Positions 44,324 to 54,546 of a stretch of 64,000 nucleotides of DNA are shown here, piece by piece. Positions within the stretch are counted from its first letter, which is position 1, and each line of letters opens with the position of its first letter. Position numbers and translations under genes: made by a program. The stretch is taken from the NCBI GenBank assembly GCA_027922465.2, contig BQMF02000235.1, positions 372,001 to 436,000 of the forward strand, given 5' to 3'. Source of the stretch: Turritopsis dohrnii. Its lineage: Eukaryota > Cnidaria > Hydrozoa > Anthoathecata > Oceaniidae. The notes under the pieces are model-generated. The model ran no database searches, was not told where the DNA came from, and saw only the letters and a list, made by a program, of their open reading frames with translations.

Positions 44324-45400
44324 TTATTGAAAATACTCTCTTATTGTTGGGGGATTAATTTGAAAGAAGTCAGTTGTTGTTGAATGGTATAAACATGTGT
44401 GTGCATTTCTTAATAAAGCACATGAAACGTACATTTTGCCCACAGCACTTAAACCCATCTTCAAATTCTTTTTGAAATCGAGGAAAGCAAAATAATTTGT
44501 AATATCTGCGAACACCCACTCCACTGCGATTCTGACTTTGCTCATTGATTTGTTGTATAGTGATTGATTTTGTGTGAGTCTTGGACCCCGAAATGGTGCT
44601 TGCAACTGTAATCGAAGTGGGTATGCAGGGTCTCCATATATGCAAAGTGAATTTCTATTAGGGCCATATGAGAACTGTTGTAGTTGTCCCAAAAGACCAG
44701 AGTCAGTCAACATGCCACTATCGTGCTTTCTCCCTTCATAAGGTCCGGCTAAATTCGCTATGATACCGTTTGGAGCAACAACTGATTGAAATTTTATACT
44801 ATGAATTCTTTTATGTCCGTTATACACTACCCGTTGGTCATGGTTTGGGCGACAAATAGGTCGGACAGTCCCATCAACAAAGCCCCAACAATTGTCAAGA
44901 GCGGCACCTTTAGCATGAACAGCATCAGCAAAAGCTTGAAGACAGTTAGGGTTCAGCCATGGTTGATTAAGGTCCTGTAATAAGTATCGGTAATTTTCAT
45001 ACACGTGATTAACCACTTGATTTGACATCATGGACAACTGCGGAACAGGCCGCCCAAAACGCGGCATTATATCGCTGTATCTGCAAGGATAGGAAAAACG
45101 TTTCAGAAATATACACAATGCTTCAACACCATCAACTTTAACACGATTATAAGTAGTGATTTCTTCTGGAATTTGTAAAACTTCTGCTAGATCAAAAATA
45201 TCATTTTTTAAAAATCTGAATTCTGCTCTGCATTCATCGTCGGTGAGGGTATCTAGTTGAAAGTGTTCATAAGTCCAATAAGGGAAATCTGGATTCTTTG
45301 ACGTATTCATATTATATAACAAAATGAAGTCTTCATCATCTATCAAATTTTCTGTATATGCAGTAAGTAAACATTCTCGTGTTTTTCTAAAAGTTGCCAT
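44324..45400 (-). CDS. Harbinger DDE transposase (DDE_Tnp_4 type)
   Basis: 358 codons, ATG to stop. Catalytic triad by position: D in CWGFVDGTVRPI, D in CIYGDPAYPL, E in VRIAVEWVFADI. The segments HKRIHSIKFQSVVAPNG and YEGRKHDSGMLTDSG are classic for PIF/Harbinger nucleases. Length is normal and the frame is intact. Together with the plus-strand partner gene and perfect inverted repeats it makes the element a good candidate for autonomy. Confidence 0.93.
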   Translation of the reverse strand: MATFRKTRECLLTAYTENLIDDEDFILLYNMNTSKNPDFPYWTYEHFQLDTLTDDECRAEFRFLKNDIFDLAEVLQIPEEITTYNRVKVDGVEALCIFLKRFSYPCRYSDIMPRFGRPVPQLSMMSNQVVNHVYENYRYLLQDLNQPWLNPNCLQAFADAVHAKGAALDNCWGFVDGTVRPICRPNHDQRVVYNGHKRIHSIKFQSVVAPNGIIANLAGPYEGRKHDSGMLTDSGLLGQLQQFSYGPNRNSLCIYGDPAYPLRLQLQAPFRGPRLTQNQSLYNKSMSKVRIAVEWVFADITNYFAFLDFKKNLKMGLSAVGKMYVSCALLRNAHTCLYHSTTTDFFQINPPTIREYFQ

Positions 45401-45548
45401 TTTGATTTTGGCGCTTTTAAAAAAATTCTTGGAAATGTTTTGTTTTCAAGTTGCCGTCCGCGTGCAATGCTTGCGTAAGTATAAAAGAAAACGACGACAG
45501 CAGGAATTTTGTACTGGAGCAGAGTAATAATAACGCCGTCCTAAACTA

Positions 45549-45575
45549 TACCGTCGTGTTTTGCGTAAGGTGCCT
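45549..45575 (-). repeat. Harbinger right terminal inverted repeat
   Basis: 27 bp, exact reverse complement of 42828-42854; att follows it. Confidence 0.95.
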
Positions 45576-46983
45576 ATTCTGTGCAACCCCACCAATCCGT
45601 CCGTGTGTGGCTTTTCTCCAAGTCGTAGCAGTTGATGCGTACATCCTTGAAGACCTTCTGGTTAAGTCGCACCCCTAGCTTCTTTGTGGTTGGTGAGAAT
45701 GATACGGCCACCTTATAATCGAACTTCCTGGACATGTGCAGATTGTGCTTGCGTACTTTGACCAAGACCAGGTTTCTTCCAACTTCCTTTAGACCATAAT
45801 ATTGTCCACTCGCCGCATGTGTCGTGAGGACATATATACGGTCGACAGGCGAGCTGACATTGGCGCGTAAGACTTCCTGCCATTGGTCATCCCTGTAAAG
45901 CTGGATTTTCTCATCACCTGACTCACAACTTCCATAACCGTAGGCCATGCAATCGCCCTTTTCTTCAACTGGTTTCTTCCACTTGGGGAATTCCATTCGT
46001 GATACGTAGGTTGGGTGAAGGTTCTTGTTAATTATGCCTGCTATGATAGTGCGTATTATGTTGTCCTTCCAATTCTTATTTGGTACATCCTTACGCCATT
46101 GCCAAACATACGCAAACTGTCGTTGGGGCAACGGTTCATGTTTGTAGGACAATAACTGCGCTATTTGTGGTCGTCGTATCACTGTCGCTTCTGTGCGATG
46201 CGGTTTATTGTTACAAACCCAATTCGTATCAGGTCGGTATAATCGATTCTTGGTTATACTGTTGCTTACCGTCATATCCACCATGTTTGGGGGGCTTCTT
46301 AGCTGTAACTTCCTCCCAAACAATCCATTGATTAGATGCACTGACCACTGTATGCCATAGAAGCGTATCTGCACTCCCAATGCGCATGCGTGCTTTCGCA
46401 AAGCCGTGACGCACTGAGCATATTGCGTATTTGGAATCTCCCCTGGGGGCAAGTCCTGAATATACTTGTTCAGATGCTTCATAGGGTTGCTTGTGTAATT
46501 CAGAATGACCTTCAAGTTTGTGGTTGCTAACTTCTGTGCCAGAGTCACCACGGCTTGTGTGTTCGGTGGCACTTCGATAAACACGTGGTAGAATTTGCTT
46601 GCGGTCTTTCGGAACGTTGCGTTTTCTGGATAACGTAGGATTTCGTTCAGAGTTTGGCATTTTACAATAAGGTCATCATATGTTTGATTCACGACTATTT
46701 CCGTCTTGTAGGGCAAGAAGAAAAGCTTCGTGAATTCCATCGTGTATACTTTAATATCATTTATGACCATTGATTTCAGTCCACCCACTTCGCTACCAGT
46801 ATCCTCCAACCAGCAATTCATTAAGGCGACATTCGGCTTGATGCCTTCCCAGGCTAAGTTCTGAGGTTCGATGACTGCTTCCTTGCAGCAATCGTCGGCA
46901 TTATCCTCCATGATGTCTCGTCTGTAACGCCCGATCCGTCTGTCCGGTAGTGAGTCGTAATCGGTGCATATAACTCTTGACAT
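45574..46983 (-). pseudogene. Env-like glycoprotein, middle part, cut by Harbinger
   Basis: 469 codons with N-glycosylation sites (NQT, NAT, NYT, NVS) and about a dozen cysteines, as expected of an extracellular viral attachment region. The TAG that ends it is made of the last base of the target site and the first two bases of the Harbinger repeat, so the frame formerly ran on. The frame is also open upstream of its first ATG, overlapping the end of the 47010-47678 ORF. The env region is thus split over several frames. I recognise no homologue. Confidence 0.6.
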
Positions 46984-47009
46984 TGTACTGGTGACGAGTT
47001 TTGTGGAAG

Positions 47010-47678
47010 TTACTTGATGTAATTTGTTGAGTTCATCACGCTAGTGGAGAACCTTGTCACATTTATGGTTTGTGTTGCTTGTATAGTGTTGGTCTGATTC
47101 ATTGTGTTAGTCATGTTGATGACTTGTGTGCTTGTACTATTTACATACTGTGTGCTTGTTATCCGATTGGTGATGTCGATGGTAATCATGCTTGTTTGGT
47201 TCTCAATCCGTGTCTGGTTGATCGTAAACCATCGTGTAGCATTGACTGTTATCGTAGCATTAACCATCTGCGTTTGATTGGTTACCCAGATGCTGCGTGT
47301 TGGTACCATTTTATCATTTGGGAACTGAGCCAAACATCGTTGGAAACATGATATCCGTGAGTTGAGTATGCAGCGCCGAGCATCCTGAGTGTTATTGGCA
47401 TAAAACCGTCGCTCATTAATTAAACCACAAGTGTTTGTAGCCATCATGATTGGTTCGTTACGATGCACCCTCCTCTGTATTCCTATCGTCAAGGCTGCCA
47501 TGTAAACCCTGCTTCCATGTTGCGCGTAATATGTAGGCGTAGCACCGTGATCCACACAATATTCCCCTAATTCCGGTATTGTGACGTATGATGGGCAGCT
47601 GGTCAGGTTTTTGACCGCGTATGAGGTTATCAGCAACTTTATGCAAATTTCCCGGTCCAATCGCGTGTCATTAGTCAT
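47010..47678 (-). pseudogene. Env-like glycoprotein, N-terminal part, densely glycosylated
   Basis: 222 codons. The N-terminal half has paired cysteines (SCPSYV, GEYCVDHG, NTCGLINE, RCILNSRISCFQRC). The C-terminal third is a Thr/Asn-rich run with more than ten N-x-S/T sites (NQTQMVNATITVNAT and similar), a mucin-like stalk. The ATG overlaps the pol stop (ATGACTAA). A signal-peptide-like segment lies just upstream in the pol frame (about 47934-47860), so the true env start is probably there, with a frame change between. Confidence 0.6.
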
Positions 47679-50600
47679 CTCCCATACGGTTCGGTTTGAT
47701 GCTAAGATTTGATGCTCCTTGGTGTGTCTTGTACAACGTGTTCAGTACTAGCATGGTCATGATGTTATACTGCCAGGGCTTGGGGAAATCATTAATGTGA
47801 CAGCTTACTATTGTTGTTGTTGCCGGATCCGCCAATGTGTACACATTCTGAAAACTTTGTGCTGTGGTCCCTGTAACCATTGTTGAGACGGTGACCAGTA
47901 CATACAGCATTGTGCACCAATTATTATTGTTCATGCGAAAGGTTCCATGTGTTGCTTCCACAGGTTCATGATGCACTTTCAGTTCGGAACGGTAAATTGG
48001 CCCAATCCGTTCGGATCGCACCTTATGTGCTGCTACCAAATGTCTCTTCTTAAAGTCATTCATTGGTTTCTTTTCCTGCTTCTTGGCGCTTGCAAGGGCT
48101 TGGAAGTCCAATGGTAAGACTGATAATTTGGGAACATGAGTAATTCCCAGTCTTTCCCTCAGATTATTCATGTGATGCTTCATGAAATCCTGATGCCTTA
48201 TGGAACAACCATAAGAAAGTTTCCGCACTTGGTGATGGTTCTTTATGGCTTTGACAGGTAGCTCCTTCAACGCCACTGGATACCGTTGTTGTAGTTCAAT
48301 CAGATTGCTGCTTGCCGCTTTATTATCCAAAATGATCCAAACTTTGTCCATTGTGTCGCTTTGATATTTCTTCCATAGCGAAATGGTCCAAAGTGCACAC
48401 CTTTCATAACAGCTAAGGTTATAGCTCTGGTTATATTCCAGGATAATATCTGCTGTTGATACTAAGTGCTGACCTATGCATTCCCAAGTCACGGTTCCGT
48501 CCGTTCGTTGGTTTCCGCCTTCAGGCCACGCTAAGGTTCGTTTCAGTACTAAGGCTGAGCACTGATGGACTGTGACTGAAGTGTAGACAAATATTTCACG
48601 CAGCTTGTTCCATCGTGACATGCCGAGCTTCCTTTCCAATTGCGGCTTCCTTTGTTTGGTTTTCGCTTTCCGCAATTTAATCCATGGTAACGCATCACTT
48701 ATGTCGCTTGGTACGACCAATGACGTCAATGATATTCCACTATCTTGATGGTGACTCTTAGCGTATTGGTGATGATTCTGCGAGGTACCATAGGGCACAA
48801 ATTGATAATTCCTTGCGGTGAAGTCGCAAATGTTTCCAAGCGATAAATATTGTGGATCTCTTCCTTCCTTCAAAATGGTAACCAAGTCCGTCCTAGCCAC
48901 TTGGTTGTCAAGCATGACGTAGGTTGGTTCAGTTGGGTCATGATTATAGCGATCAAGCAATGCACGTGCCCATATGATATTGCGTTCATTCTTGATCAAA
49001 GGCAACCCTTTGCTGCCTTCCATTGACATGTAACGTGCCGACACTACATGTTGAGCAACCATTTGCCATTCTACATGCCATGGGTCTGCTTTATCCATGT
49101 ACCGCTTAAATGATGATCGTCGCATCACCAGAGCCGTACTTTCTGAGTCAGTGACTGAGACATAGATTTCTAATCGCACATCATGTAACCGTTGTTCGCA
49201 AACTGGCCCAGGGTTTAAGGCTTCACCGCTGGTAGCTCGGATTTCGGTTTCCGTATTTGCTCTCAATCGGTTATCCTCTTGAACCAATCCATGGTTGAGA
49301 CACATGATGCAAGCTGGGGTTCTTGAACGGTATTTAGCAATGTTCTTTATCAACTTGTCTTGTAAAAATTGATGACGCTCACGATAAAGTTCCGTTAAGT
49401 CTCGTAATTTGCGCCAACCACTGTTATCGAAAGGCGTTCCCTGATTGCGCCATGATGCATGTCGATACAAGTCGATTTGTCGCTTGCTCGGTGTTTGGCA
49501 ATTCTTAAGATGCTCATGAATTTGTGAAACCCATGTACCAGTAAAGTCACGTACTATCGGGTTCATGATTCCAACAGCTAGGATGTCATCACGAGGCATC
49601 ATAAGGCCAGGTGGCACCAAAATCTTGTGAAAAAGTCTTGCTGGTGAGGGCATTTCTTCATGACTGCTTTCCATCAACAGCAAGGTGTCCAAATCAGTTA
49701 TGATGTGTTCATCAGCCAAGGTGTATTCTGCACCCCCTTCAATCTGCTTCATCTGCACCATGCGGAGCTTGATCTCCCAAATCTTAGCTATGCGCTCAGT
49801 TGATTTGACCAAACCAGCCAAACAGTCCCTAATTGACTCCTTCTTTAGGTCCAACTCGGTCTGCATTTTCAACTTCATTCGGTTGAATAGAAATGATCGT
49901 CTATCAGCTATCATTCGCTCCGAAATGGTCAACCTTGGTAGATCATCCAGGTATTCAAGAGGTATATGAATGTGAATTGGTCCTCCGACAGGTCCTGGGG
50001 TTGATGGTTCGCCATCTTTTAAGCTTCTCAGGTCCTTATCGAACCTCATCCCGTAATGTTGCGGTGGCTTTAATAACTGCAATTCAGCCGCAATGTTGTG
50101 GAATGTGGTTAGCTTTTCTAAACGGGTCATTCTGCTCAAAATGTCGTCATCAGTGATATCATTGTTGACGTGATTGATTCGACTATAGCCATCACCCTTA
50201 TTCTGACCTCTTTGCAACTTCCATTGGTCATTACCCCGGGATGCCCGACCAACGGGCCCTGCTACTTCAGTAGATCCACAGGCTTGCGACCTTTGTTGCA
50301 ATTCGTCGATCTTTCGCTGTGCATGTTCAGGCGTGATACCATGTGCAGTGGCGAGTGGCGTTTCGATATCAACAATCAATTCCTGGTCGTGCGTAACCAA
50401 GTCCAAGATGATTCTGCCATCAAATCCAGCTGGATAATAACGTGGCTGCATCTCCATACCGGCAACAGCTAAGATTGGTGCGTTAACAACCATTATTGCC
50501 CTGCAGTCCGGATTCTTGATGCGTATCTTGGTGTCAATCCGATAATGCTGATCCCGTAGTAAGTGTATGCGTTGCGGGAAATTGATGATGTATCCAGCAA

Positions 50601-53600
50601 ATTCCAAACGATACTCAGGCAATTTGATTCCGCGTACTTGCGTGGAGAAGACAACCTGAGCGAAGCCAAGTTCCTCACCCACATGGTGCACCGTTGCAGT
50701 TATGTCGATTTCGTCGAACAATTGTTCCAGCATTCCTTGTTGATGAGGATGTTTCTCCCCAATCTTGCCAATCACTCCCGTAGAGCCAAGCCCGTTGGTT
50801 CCTCGCTCCGTCCGTGCCTCAACCAACGTCGTGACTTCCTCTACTGGCGGCGTTTTGACACATTGTAAGACAGCTTGCGCTATCTTATCGCCTGGTTTAA
50901 CTGACACAGGCTGATTGGTGAAATTTCGTATCACCACCGTTATTTCGTTGCGATAGCCTGGGTCGATGGTTCCACCCTGTACAACTAATCCCTTTAAGAC
51001 GTTACCGGAGTTCGATCGAATGTCGATAAAGGTTCCCTTTGGTGGTTCCATGACAAGACCAGTTTTGATTCGCGCAATACCATTTGGTATTATAAAATGA
51101 TTAGTTGGTGACCGTACGTCATATCCAACGTCCAAGCTGAAGTGTCTCTTAGGCATGATTGCACCTTCCTGGGTACGTTGGACCTTGAGCATCTCGGCTT
51201 GTCCCACGAACTGGATTGTGCGTCTTGCCTTCATCGATTCGCCAGATCCTTTATTGTGATCACCCGACAGGTTCAGATGTTCAGCAATGGTTTTGGGCGG
51301 TTCCGTGTCCACCGGGATTGTTAGTGAATCGATTTGCTTGCGGAGCTTGTCCCATTCTTTGGTGAACTGCCACTTGGCGTTGGCGTCAGGAAGCGCCCAT
51401 CGTGGCGTTGGTTGTGCATCATCAGACCTTGATAATGCATCAGCGAGATACTGCTTAGCCCCTTCTAAATACCATATATCACGAATTCCAGCCTGAATCA
51501 ACATTCCAATGGCTCGTAACCGCCGCTGGTTCATTTGCGTAGACGAGTTCAGCGTGTTGGTAAAGAGATTGATTAGCGGCATGTGATCAGTAATAATAAT
51601 CACCTTTGTCCAATCTATGCGATAATAGGTTTCTTTGTAAGCAAGAAGTATGGCGGCTAATTCTCGGTCCAAGGTTGACTGCCGAACAGTGTTGGATTGA
51701 AATGAACTTGAGCCCATTGCCACTGTTCGTCCATTTTGGAAGGCAACATAACCGGCTGCTATGTCGCTGGCATCAGTGAAAATGTACGTTACACTGTTGA
51801 TGTTCGGAATCGTCATTGCACGTGCTTCGTACAATTCCAATACGATTTCCATCAGCTTCTGCCAGTCTTCCGTAGTTAGCTTTCGTTCTTCGTCCGGAGT
51901 TTCCGCCCTTATTTTGTGGAGTAGGAACTCAACCTTCGTTCTATAATTGCGTATAAATTGGCTATAGTAGCCAAGCATACCAATTATTCGCTCCACAGGT
52001 TTCTTGCTTATCAATCCTCGTCGCTGGTCCTTGCCGACGGCTGCGAATGTAGCAATCAGTTTTGTGTACAAGTTCTCTATGATGCCCTCATTTACGTCTT
52101 TCGTCGAGTTTTTGAGGTCATAGCCCAGGTATGTGACGTTTATCATACCGAACTGACTTTTTCGCATATTGACCATCAATCCTTTGCTGTGGAGAAAGTG
52201 CAGCAATCGGTTGGCTTCTCGGAATGCCTCGATTACTGACCTCAGTTTTTGGATCAGGTCATCTATGAACGACTTAGTGGACTCGTGGATTAGCATGTCC
52301 AATATACCTTGCACCAACATGTCAGTAATCCCCTGGTCGAAGTGTCCAGGCGATCCATGCCAGCCTTGTGGTAAACCGGTTATTACATAGGTTCCTTGAT
52401 GCGTTATGAATGCCGTATGTATTTGGCTCTCCTTTGTTATCCGATGGTTATAATAACCGTGTCGCAAATCCAGTTTGTTGTAAACGTACTCGACTGTCGG
52501 ATCGTGGTTTTTGCTTAAGTTGTCAATGACTTGGTCTACCGATTTTAACGAGTTTAATCCCATCTTGCTTTTAGCGTTTAATTCCTTGAGGTTGATGACT
52601 AACCGGATCCCTTTATTGTTTTCTTTGGGGACCGCAAACATCTGAGCGCAGCCAGTTACTGTTCGCGTTTTCTTTATACATCCCCAAGCTTCCAATTGGT
52701 CCAATTCCCTTCCGATTGCTTCAGTGATTGCTGCTGAAGTTTTAATTGGCTTGTTTCTTGACAGCACTTGTCCAGGCCAAAGTTCAATCGTGACTTCGGG
52801 AAGTTGGCATGGCGGCATGTTCTCTGGTTGGAATTTCTCCTCCCATTTCTTACGCCATTCAGGTGTGAACAATTTTGCTGCCTCTGGGTGCATTGTCCCT
52901 TCCATAGGCCTTACTGGCTTATTATACAGCAGGGGTATTTCGTACACCTGTTCCGGTATGACATATTGTTGGATCTCCTTCTTTTGCTCTTCTGTCAGAT
53001 GACTGCAGTCTGCTAGGATGTTTTGGACAACTTGTGACTTCTTATGGGAACGCACATGTTGTGTTTTGATCGTTTTTCGGTTGATGTCGATCAACTCCCA
53101 AGCATCATTCCCTATCCAAATGCCCAATCCATTATAACGGAAGAAATCTTCACCAAGTAGCGTGAAGTGTACGTTTCCGTCCACAATGGCAATTTCAGGC
53201 ACAGTGATAACCCTGTTGCCGATTATCACTTCCAATTCAGCAATAGCAACTACGTTTAGGTCGTGTCCTGTTGCACTTTTCAGGTCCACTGTCTTGTCAT
53301 AATCCATTGGCAGACCAATCTTCTTGGCTACCTTCAATGGCATGACCGTCTTTGCCGCCCCTGTGTCTAGTAAGGCAACAAATCTTTTCTTCGTAGCTGC
53401 TGTGAAAACCATAATGGGCTTAGTTTGTAATGCCTCCAGTTCGTCGCTTTCCATCGTGCTAACAGTAATCGAGTTGACCGAGTTGATACTGTTACTGGTT
53501 CTTTGTACAGACGCCGATATCTGACTTTGAGCCAGTTGTGTAAAGCACACTTGATTTCCATGGTCTATGCGACATACTTCGCACACCCTTGATTGTTGCA

Positions 53601-54546
53601 CTGGTTGCACTTGTTGGATCGTGCTTACCGTGGGCTGATGCATCATTGGTTGTTGAACCATGTTTGTGTTAGGTACCGACAATCTTGAGTTTGGGCAATT
53701 CCTTGAGTTGTGCCCGTCTTGTCCGCAATTATAACACGAATGCTTTGGTCGGTAATTCTGCTGCTGTTGTTGTTGCCTAGGAGCACTACATTCCTGGGCG
53801 TAATGTCCTGGCTGGCCGCAATTGTAGCATGTTACTGTACCAATGTAGTTTTGCCTCTGGGGTGGAGTCGTTGGTTGATTGTAACCACGTGTCATTCCTC
53901 CTCCCCTGTAGCCTCTCCCCCTTGAGCTGAAGCGCTGCCTTTGTTGTTGGCCATCGCTTTGCTGGGGCTGTTGAGTCTGTTGCTGATTTTGCTGTTGATT
54001 CCCTGTGTTGGAACCAAACTTTCCAGCATTCTTGGGGTTTCTACTACACTCCTTGGTGGTATGTGTGTTTGAGTTTGGATGATACTTACACATAGGTTTT
54101 ACCACTTGTTCATCATCCGAAGAAGAACTAGAAGTGTCTGCGCGTTCCTTCTTTTTGTCTTCTTTCTTCTTATTGGCTTTCTTTGGTTCTGGCTTAGCCG
54201 CAGCTTGTTGCTTCTTTGGTGCTGGTTTCTCTTTCACTGCGTTGATCGTATCCGAACCCAATATTGTGAGTGCTTGGAGGATATCCTCAGCCGACATGTT
54301 AGGTCGAGATAACTTTGCCACTTGCAGTAACTGCGAGAATTGTGGAGTCAATCCTCTTTCAATAGCGGTTTTGTAGAGCTCCTCTGAGGCTCCACTTTTT
54401 AATGCTGCTTCAGATATTGCCATCTTGAAGTCATTAAATTTGCCTTCTTCCATCTTGACGTTCATCAAAGTTCGTCGTTTCATATCTCGCATGGCTGCCG
54501 AGTTTTCACGTTCGTCCAAAAATAAGACGGTCGAATGTGATGACAT
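47671..54546 (-). CDS. Pol polyprotein: zinc knuckles, protease, RT, RNase H, dUTPase and further folds
   Basis: 2291 codons, uninterrupted. Approximate residue positions: capsid C-terminal part 1-95; low-complexity Lys and Gln region; CKYH..H..C and two CCHC knuckles (239-283); aspartic protease LLDTGAAKTVM (about 390) and LLGEDFF; RT with LDLRHGYY (about 690), GLPQGWHGSP and FIDD (about 757); RNase H with TDAS (922), DRELAAI, TDHMPL and LADALSR (1033); dUTPase with DVGYDVRSP (1139), RSNSGN, GGTIDPGYRNEI, GDKIAQAVL and RGTNGLGSTG (1249). A second dUTPase-like beta fold without catalytic motifs follows (1270-1400). A long helical region comes next, then two related RNase H-like domains (1790-1880 and 1980-2070). 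The end holds a signal-peptide-like stretch (from 2204). RT, protease, RNase H and dUTPase active sites look intact. No HHCC or D,D-35-E integrase can be seen. Confidence 0.85.
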   Translation of the reverse strand: MSSHSTVLFLDERENSAAMRDMKRRTLMNVKMEEGKFNDFKMAISEAALKSGASEELYKTAIERGLTPQFSQLLQVAKLSRPNMSAEDILQALTILGSDTINAVKEKPAPKKQQAAAKPEPKKANKKKEDKKKERADTSSSSSDDEQVVKPMCKYHPNSNTHTTKECSRNPKNAGKFGSNTGNQQQNQQQTQQPQQSDGQQQRQRFSSRGRGYRGGGMTRGYNQPTTPPQRQNYIGTVTCYNCGQPGHYAQECSAPRQQQQQQNYRPKHSCYNCGQDGHNSRNCPNSRLSVPNTNMVQQPMMHQPTVSTIQQVQPVQQSRVCEVCRIDHGNQVCFTQLAQSQISASVQRTSNSINSVNSITVSTMESDELEALQTKPIMVFTAATKKRFVALLDTGAAKTVMPLKVAKKIGLPMDYDKTVDLKSATGHDLNVVAIAELEVIIGNRVITVPEIAIVDGNVHFTLLGEDFFRYNGLGIWIGNDAWELIDINRKTIKTQHVRSHKKSQVVQNILADCSHLTEEQKKEIQQYVIPEQVYEIPLLYNKPVRPMEGTMHPEAAKLFTPEWRKKWEEKFQPENMPPCQLPEVTIELWPGQVLSRNKPIKTSAAITEAIGRELDQLEAWGCIKKTRTVTGCAQMFAVPKENNKGIRLVINLKELNAKSKMGLNSLKSVDQVIDNLSKNHDPTVEYVYNKLDLRHGYYNHRITKESQIHTAFITHQGTYVITGLPQGWHGSPGHFDQGITDMLVQGILDMLIHESTKSFIDDLIQKLRSVIEAFREANRLLHFLHSKGLMVNMRKSQFGMINVTYLGYDLKNSTKDVNEGIIENLYTKLIATFAAVGKDQRRGLISKKPVERIIGMLGYYSQFIRNYRTKVEFLLHKIRAETPDEERKLTTEDWQKLMEIVLELYEARAMTIPNINSVTYIFTDASDIAAGYVAFQNGRTVAMGSSSFQSNTVRQSTLDRELAAILLAYKETYYRIDWTKVIIITDHMPLINLFTNTLNSSTQMNQRRLRAIGMLIQAGIRDIWYLEGAKQYLADALSRSDDAQPTPRWALPDANAKWQFTKEWDKLRKQIDSLTIPVDTEPPKTIAEHLNLSGDHNKGSGESMKARRTIQFVGQAEMLKVQRTQEGAIMPKRHFSLDVGYDVRSPTNHFIIPNGIARIKTGLVMEPPKGTFIDIRSNSGNVLKGLVVQGGTIDPGYRNEITVVIRNFTNQPVSVKPGDKIAQAVLQCVKTPPVEEVTTLVEARTERGTNGLGSTGVIGKIGEKHPHQQGMLEQLFDEIDITATVHHVGEELGFAQVVFSTQVRGIKLPEYRLEFAGYIINFPQRIHLLRDQHYRIDTKIRIKNPDCRAIMVVNAPILAVAGMEMQPRYYPAGFDGRIILDLVTHDQELIVDIETPLATAHGITPEHAQRKIDELQQRSQACGSTEVAGPVGRASRGNDQWKLQRGQNKGDGYSRINHVNNDITDDDILSRMTRLEKLTTFHNIAAELQLLKPPQHYGMRFDKDLRSLKDGEPSTPGPVGGPIHIHIPLEYLDDLPRLTISERMIADRRSFLFNRMKLKMQTELDLKKESIRDCLAGLVKSTERIAKIWEIKLRMVQMKQIEGGAEYTLADEHIITDLDTLLLMESSHEEMPSPARLFHKILVPPGLMMPRDDILAVGIMNPIVRDFTGTWVSQIHEHLKNCQTPSKRQIDLYRHASWRNQGTPFDNSGWRKLRDLTELYRERHQFLQDKLIKNIAKYRSRTPACIMCLNHGLVQEDNRLRANTETEIRATSGEALNPGPVCEQRLHDVRLEIYVSVTDSESTALVMRRSSFKRYMDKADPWHVEWQMVAQHVVSARYMSMEGSKGLPLIKNERNIIWARALLDRYNHDPTEPTYVMLDNQVARTDLVTILKEGRDPQYLSLGNICDFTARNYQFVPYGTSQNHHQYAKSHHQDSGISLTSLVVPSDISDALPWIKLRKAKTKQRKPQLERKLGMSRWNKLREIFVYTSVTVHQCSALVLKRTLAWPEGGNQRTDGTVTWECIGQHLVSTADIILEYNQSYNLSCYERCALWTISLWKKYQSDTMDKVWIILDNKAASSNLIELQQRYPVALKELPVKAIKNHHQVRKLSYGCSIRHQDFMKHHMNNLRERLGITHVPKLSVLPLDFQALASAKKQEKKPMNDFKKRHLVAAHKVRSERIGPIYRSELKVHHEPVEATHGTFRMNNNNWCTMLYVLVTVSTMVTGTTAQSFQNVYTLADPATTTIVSCHINDFPKPWQYNIMTMLVLNTLYKTHQGASNLSIKPNRMGDD

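Larger units (their letters stand above)
42828..45575. mobile_element. PIF/Harbinger DNA transposon, structurally intact (2748 bp)
   Basis: Perfect 27-bp terminal inverted repeats (42828-42854 and 45549-45575) starting aggcaccttacgc, flanked by a 3-bp target duplication att. It carries the two genes of the superfamily in convergent orientation, a Myb/MADF-like protein on plus and a DDE transposase on minus, both with open frames. It is inserted in the env region of the giant retroelement. Perfect repeats and open genes imply recent, possibly ongoing, mobility. Confidence 0.95.
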
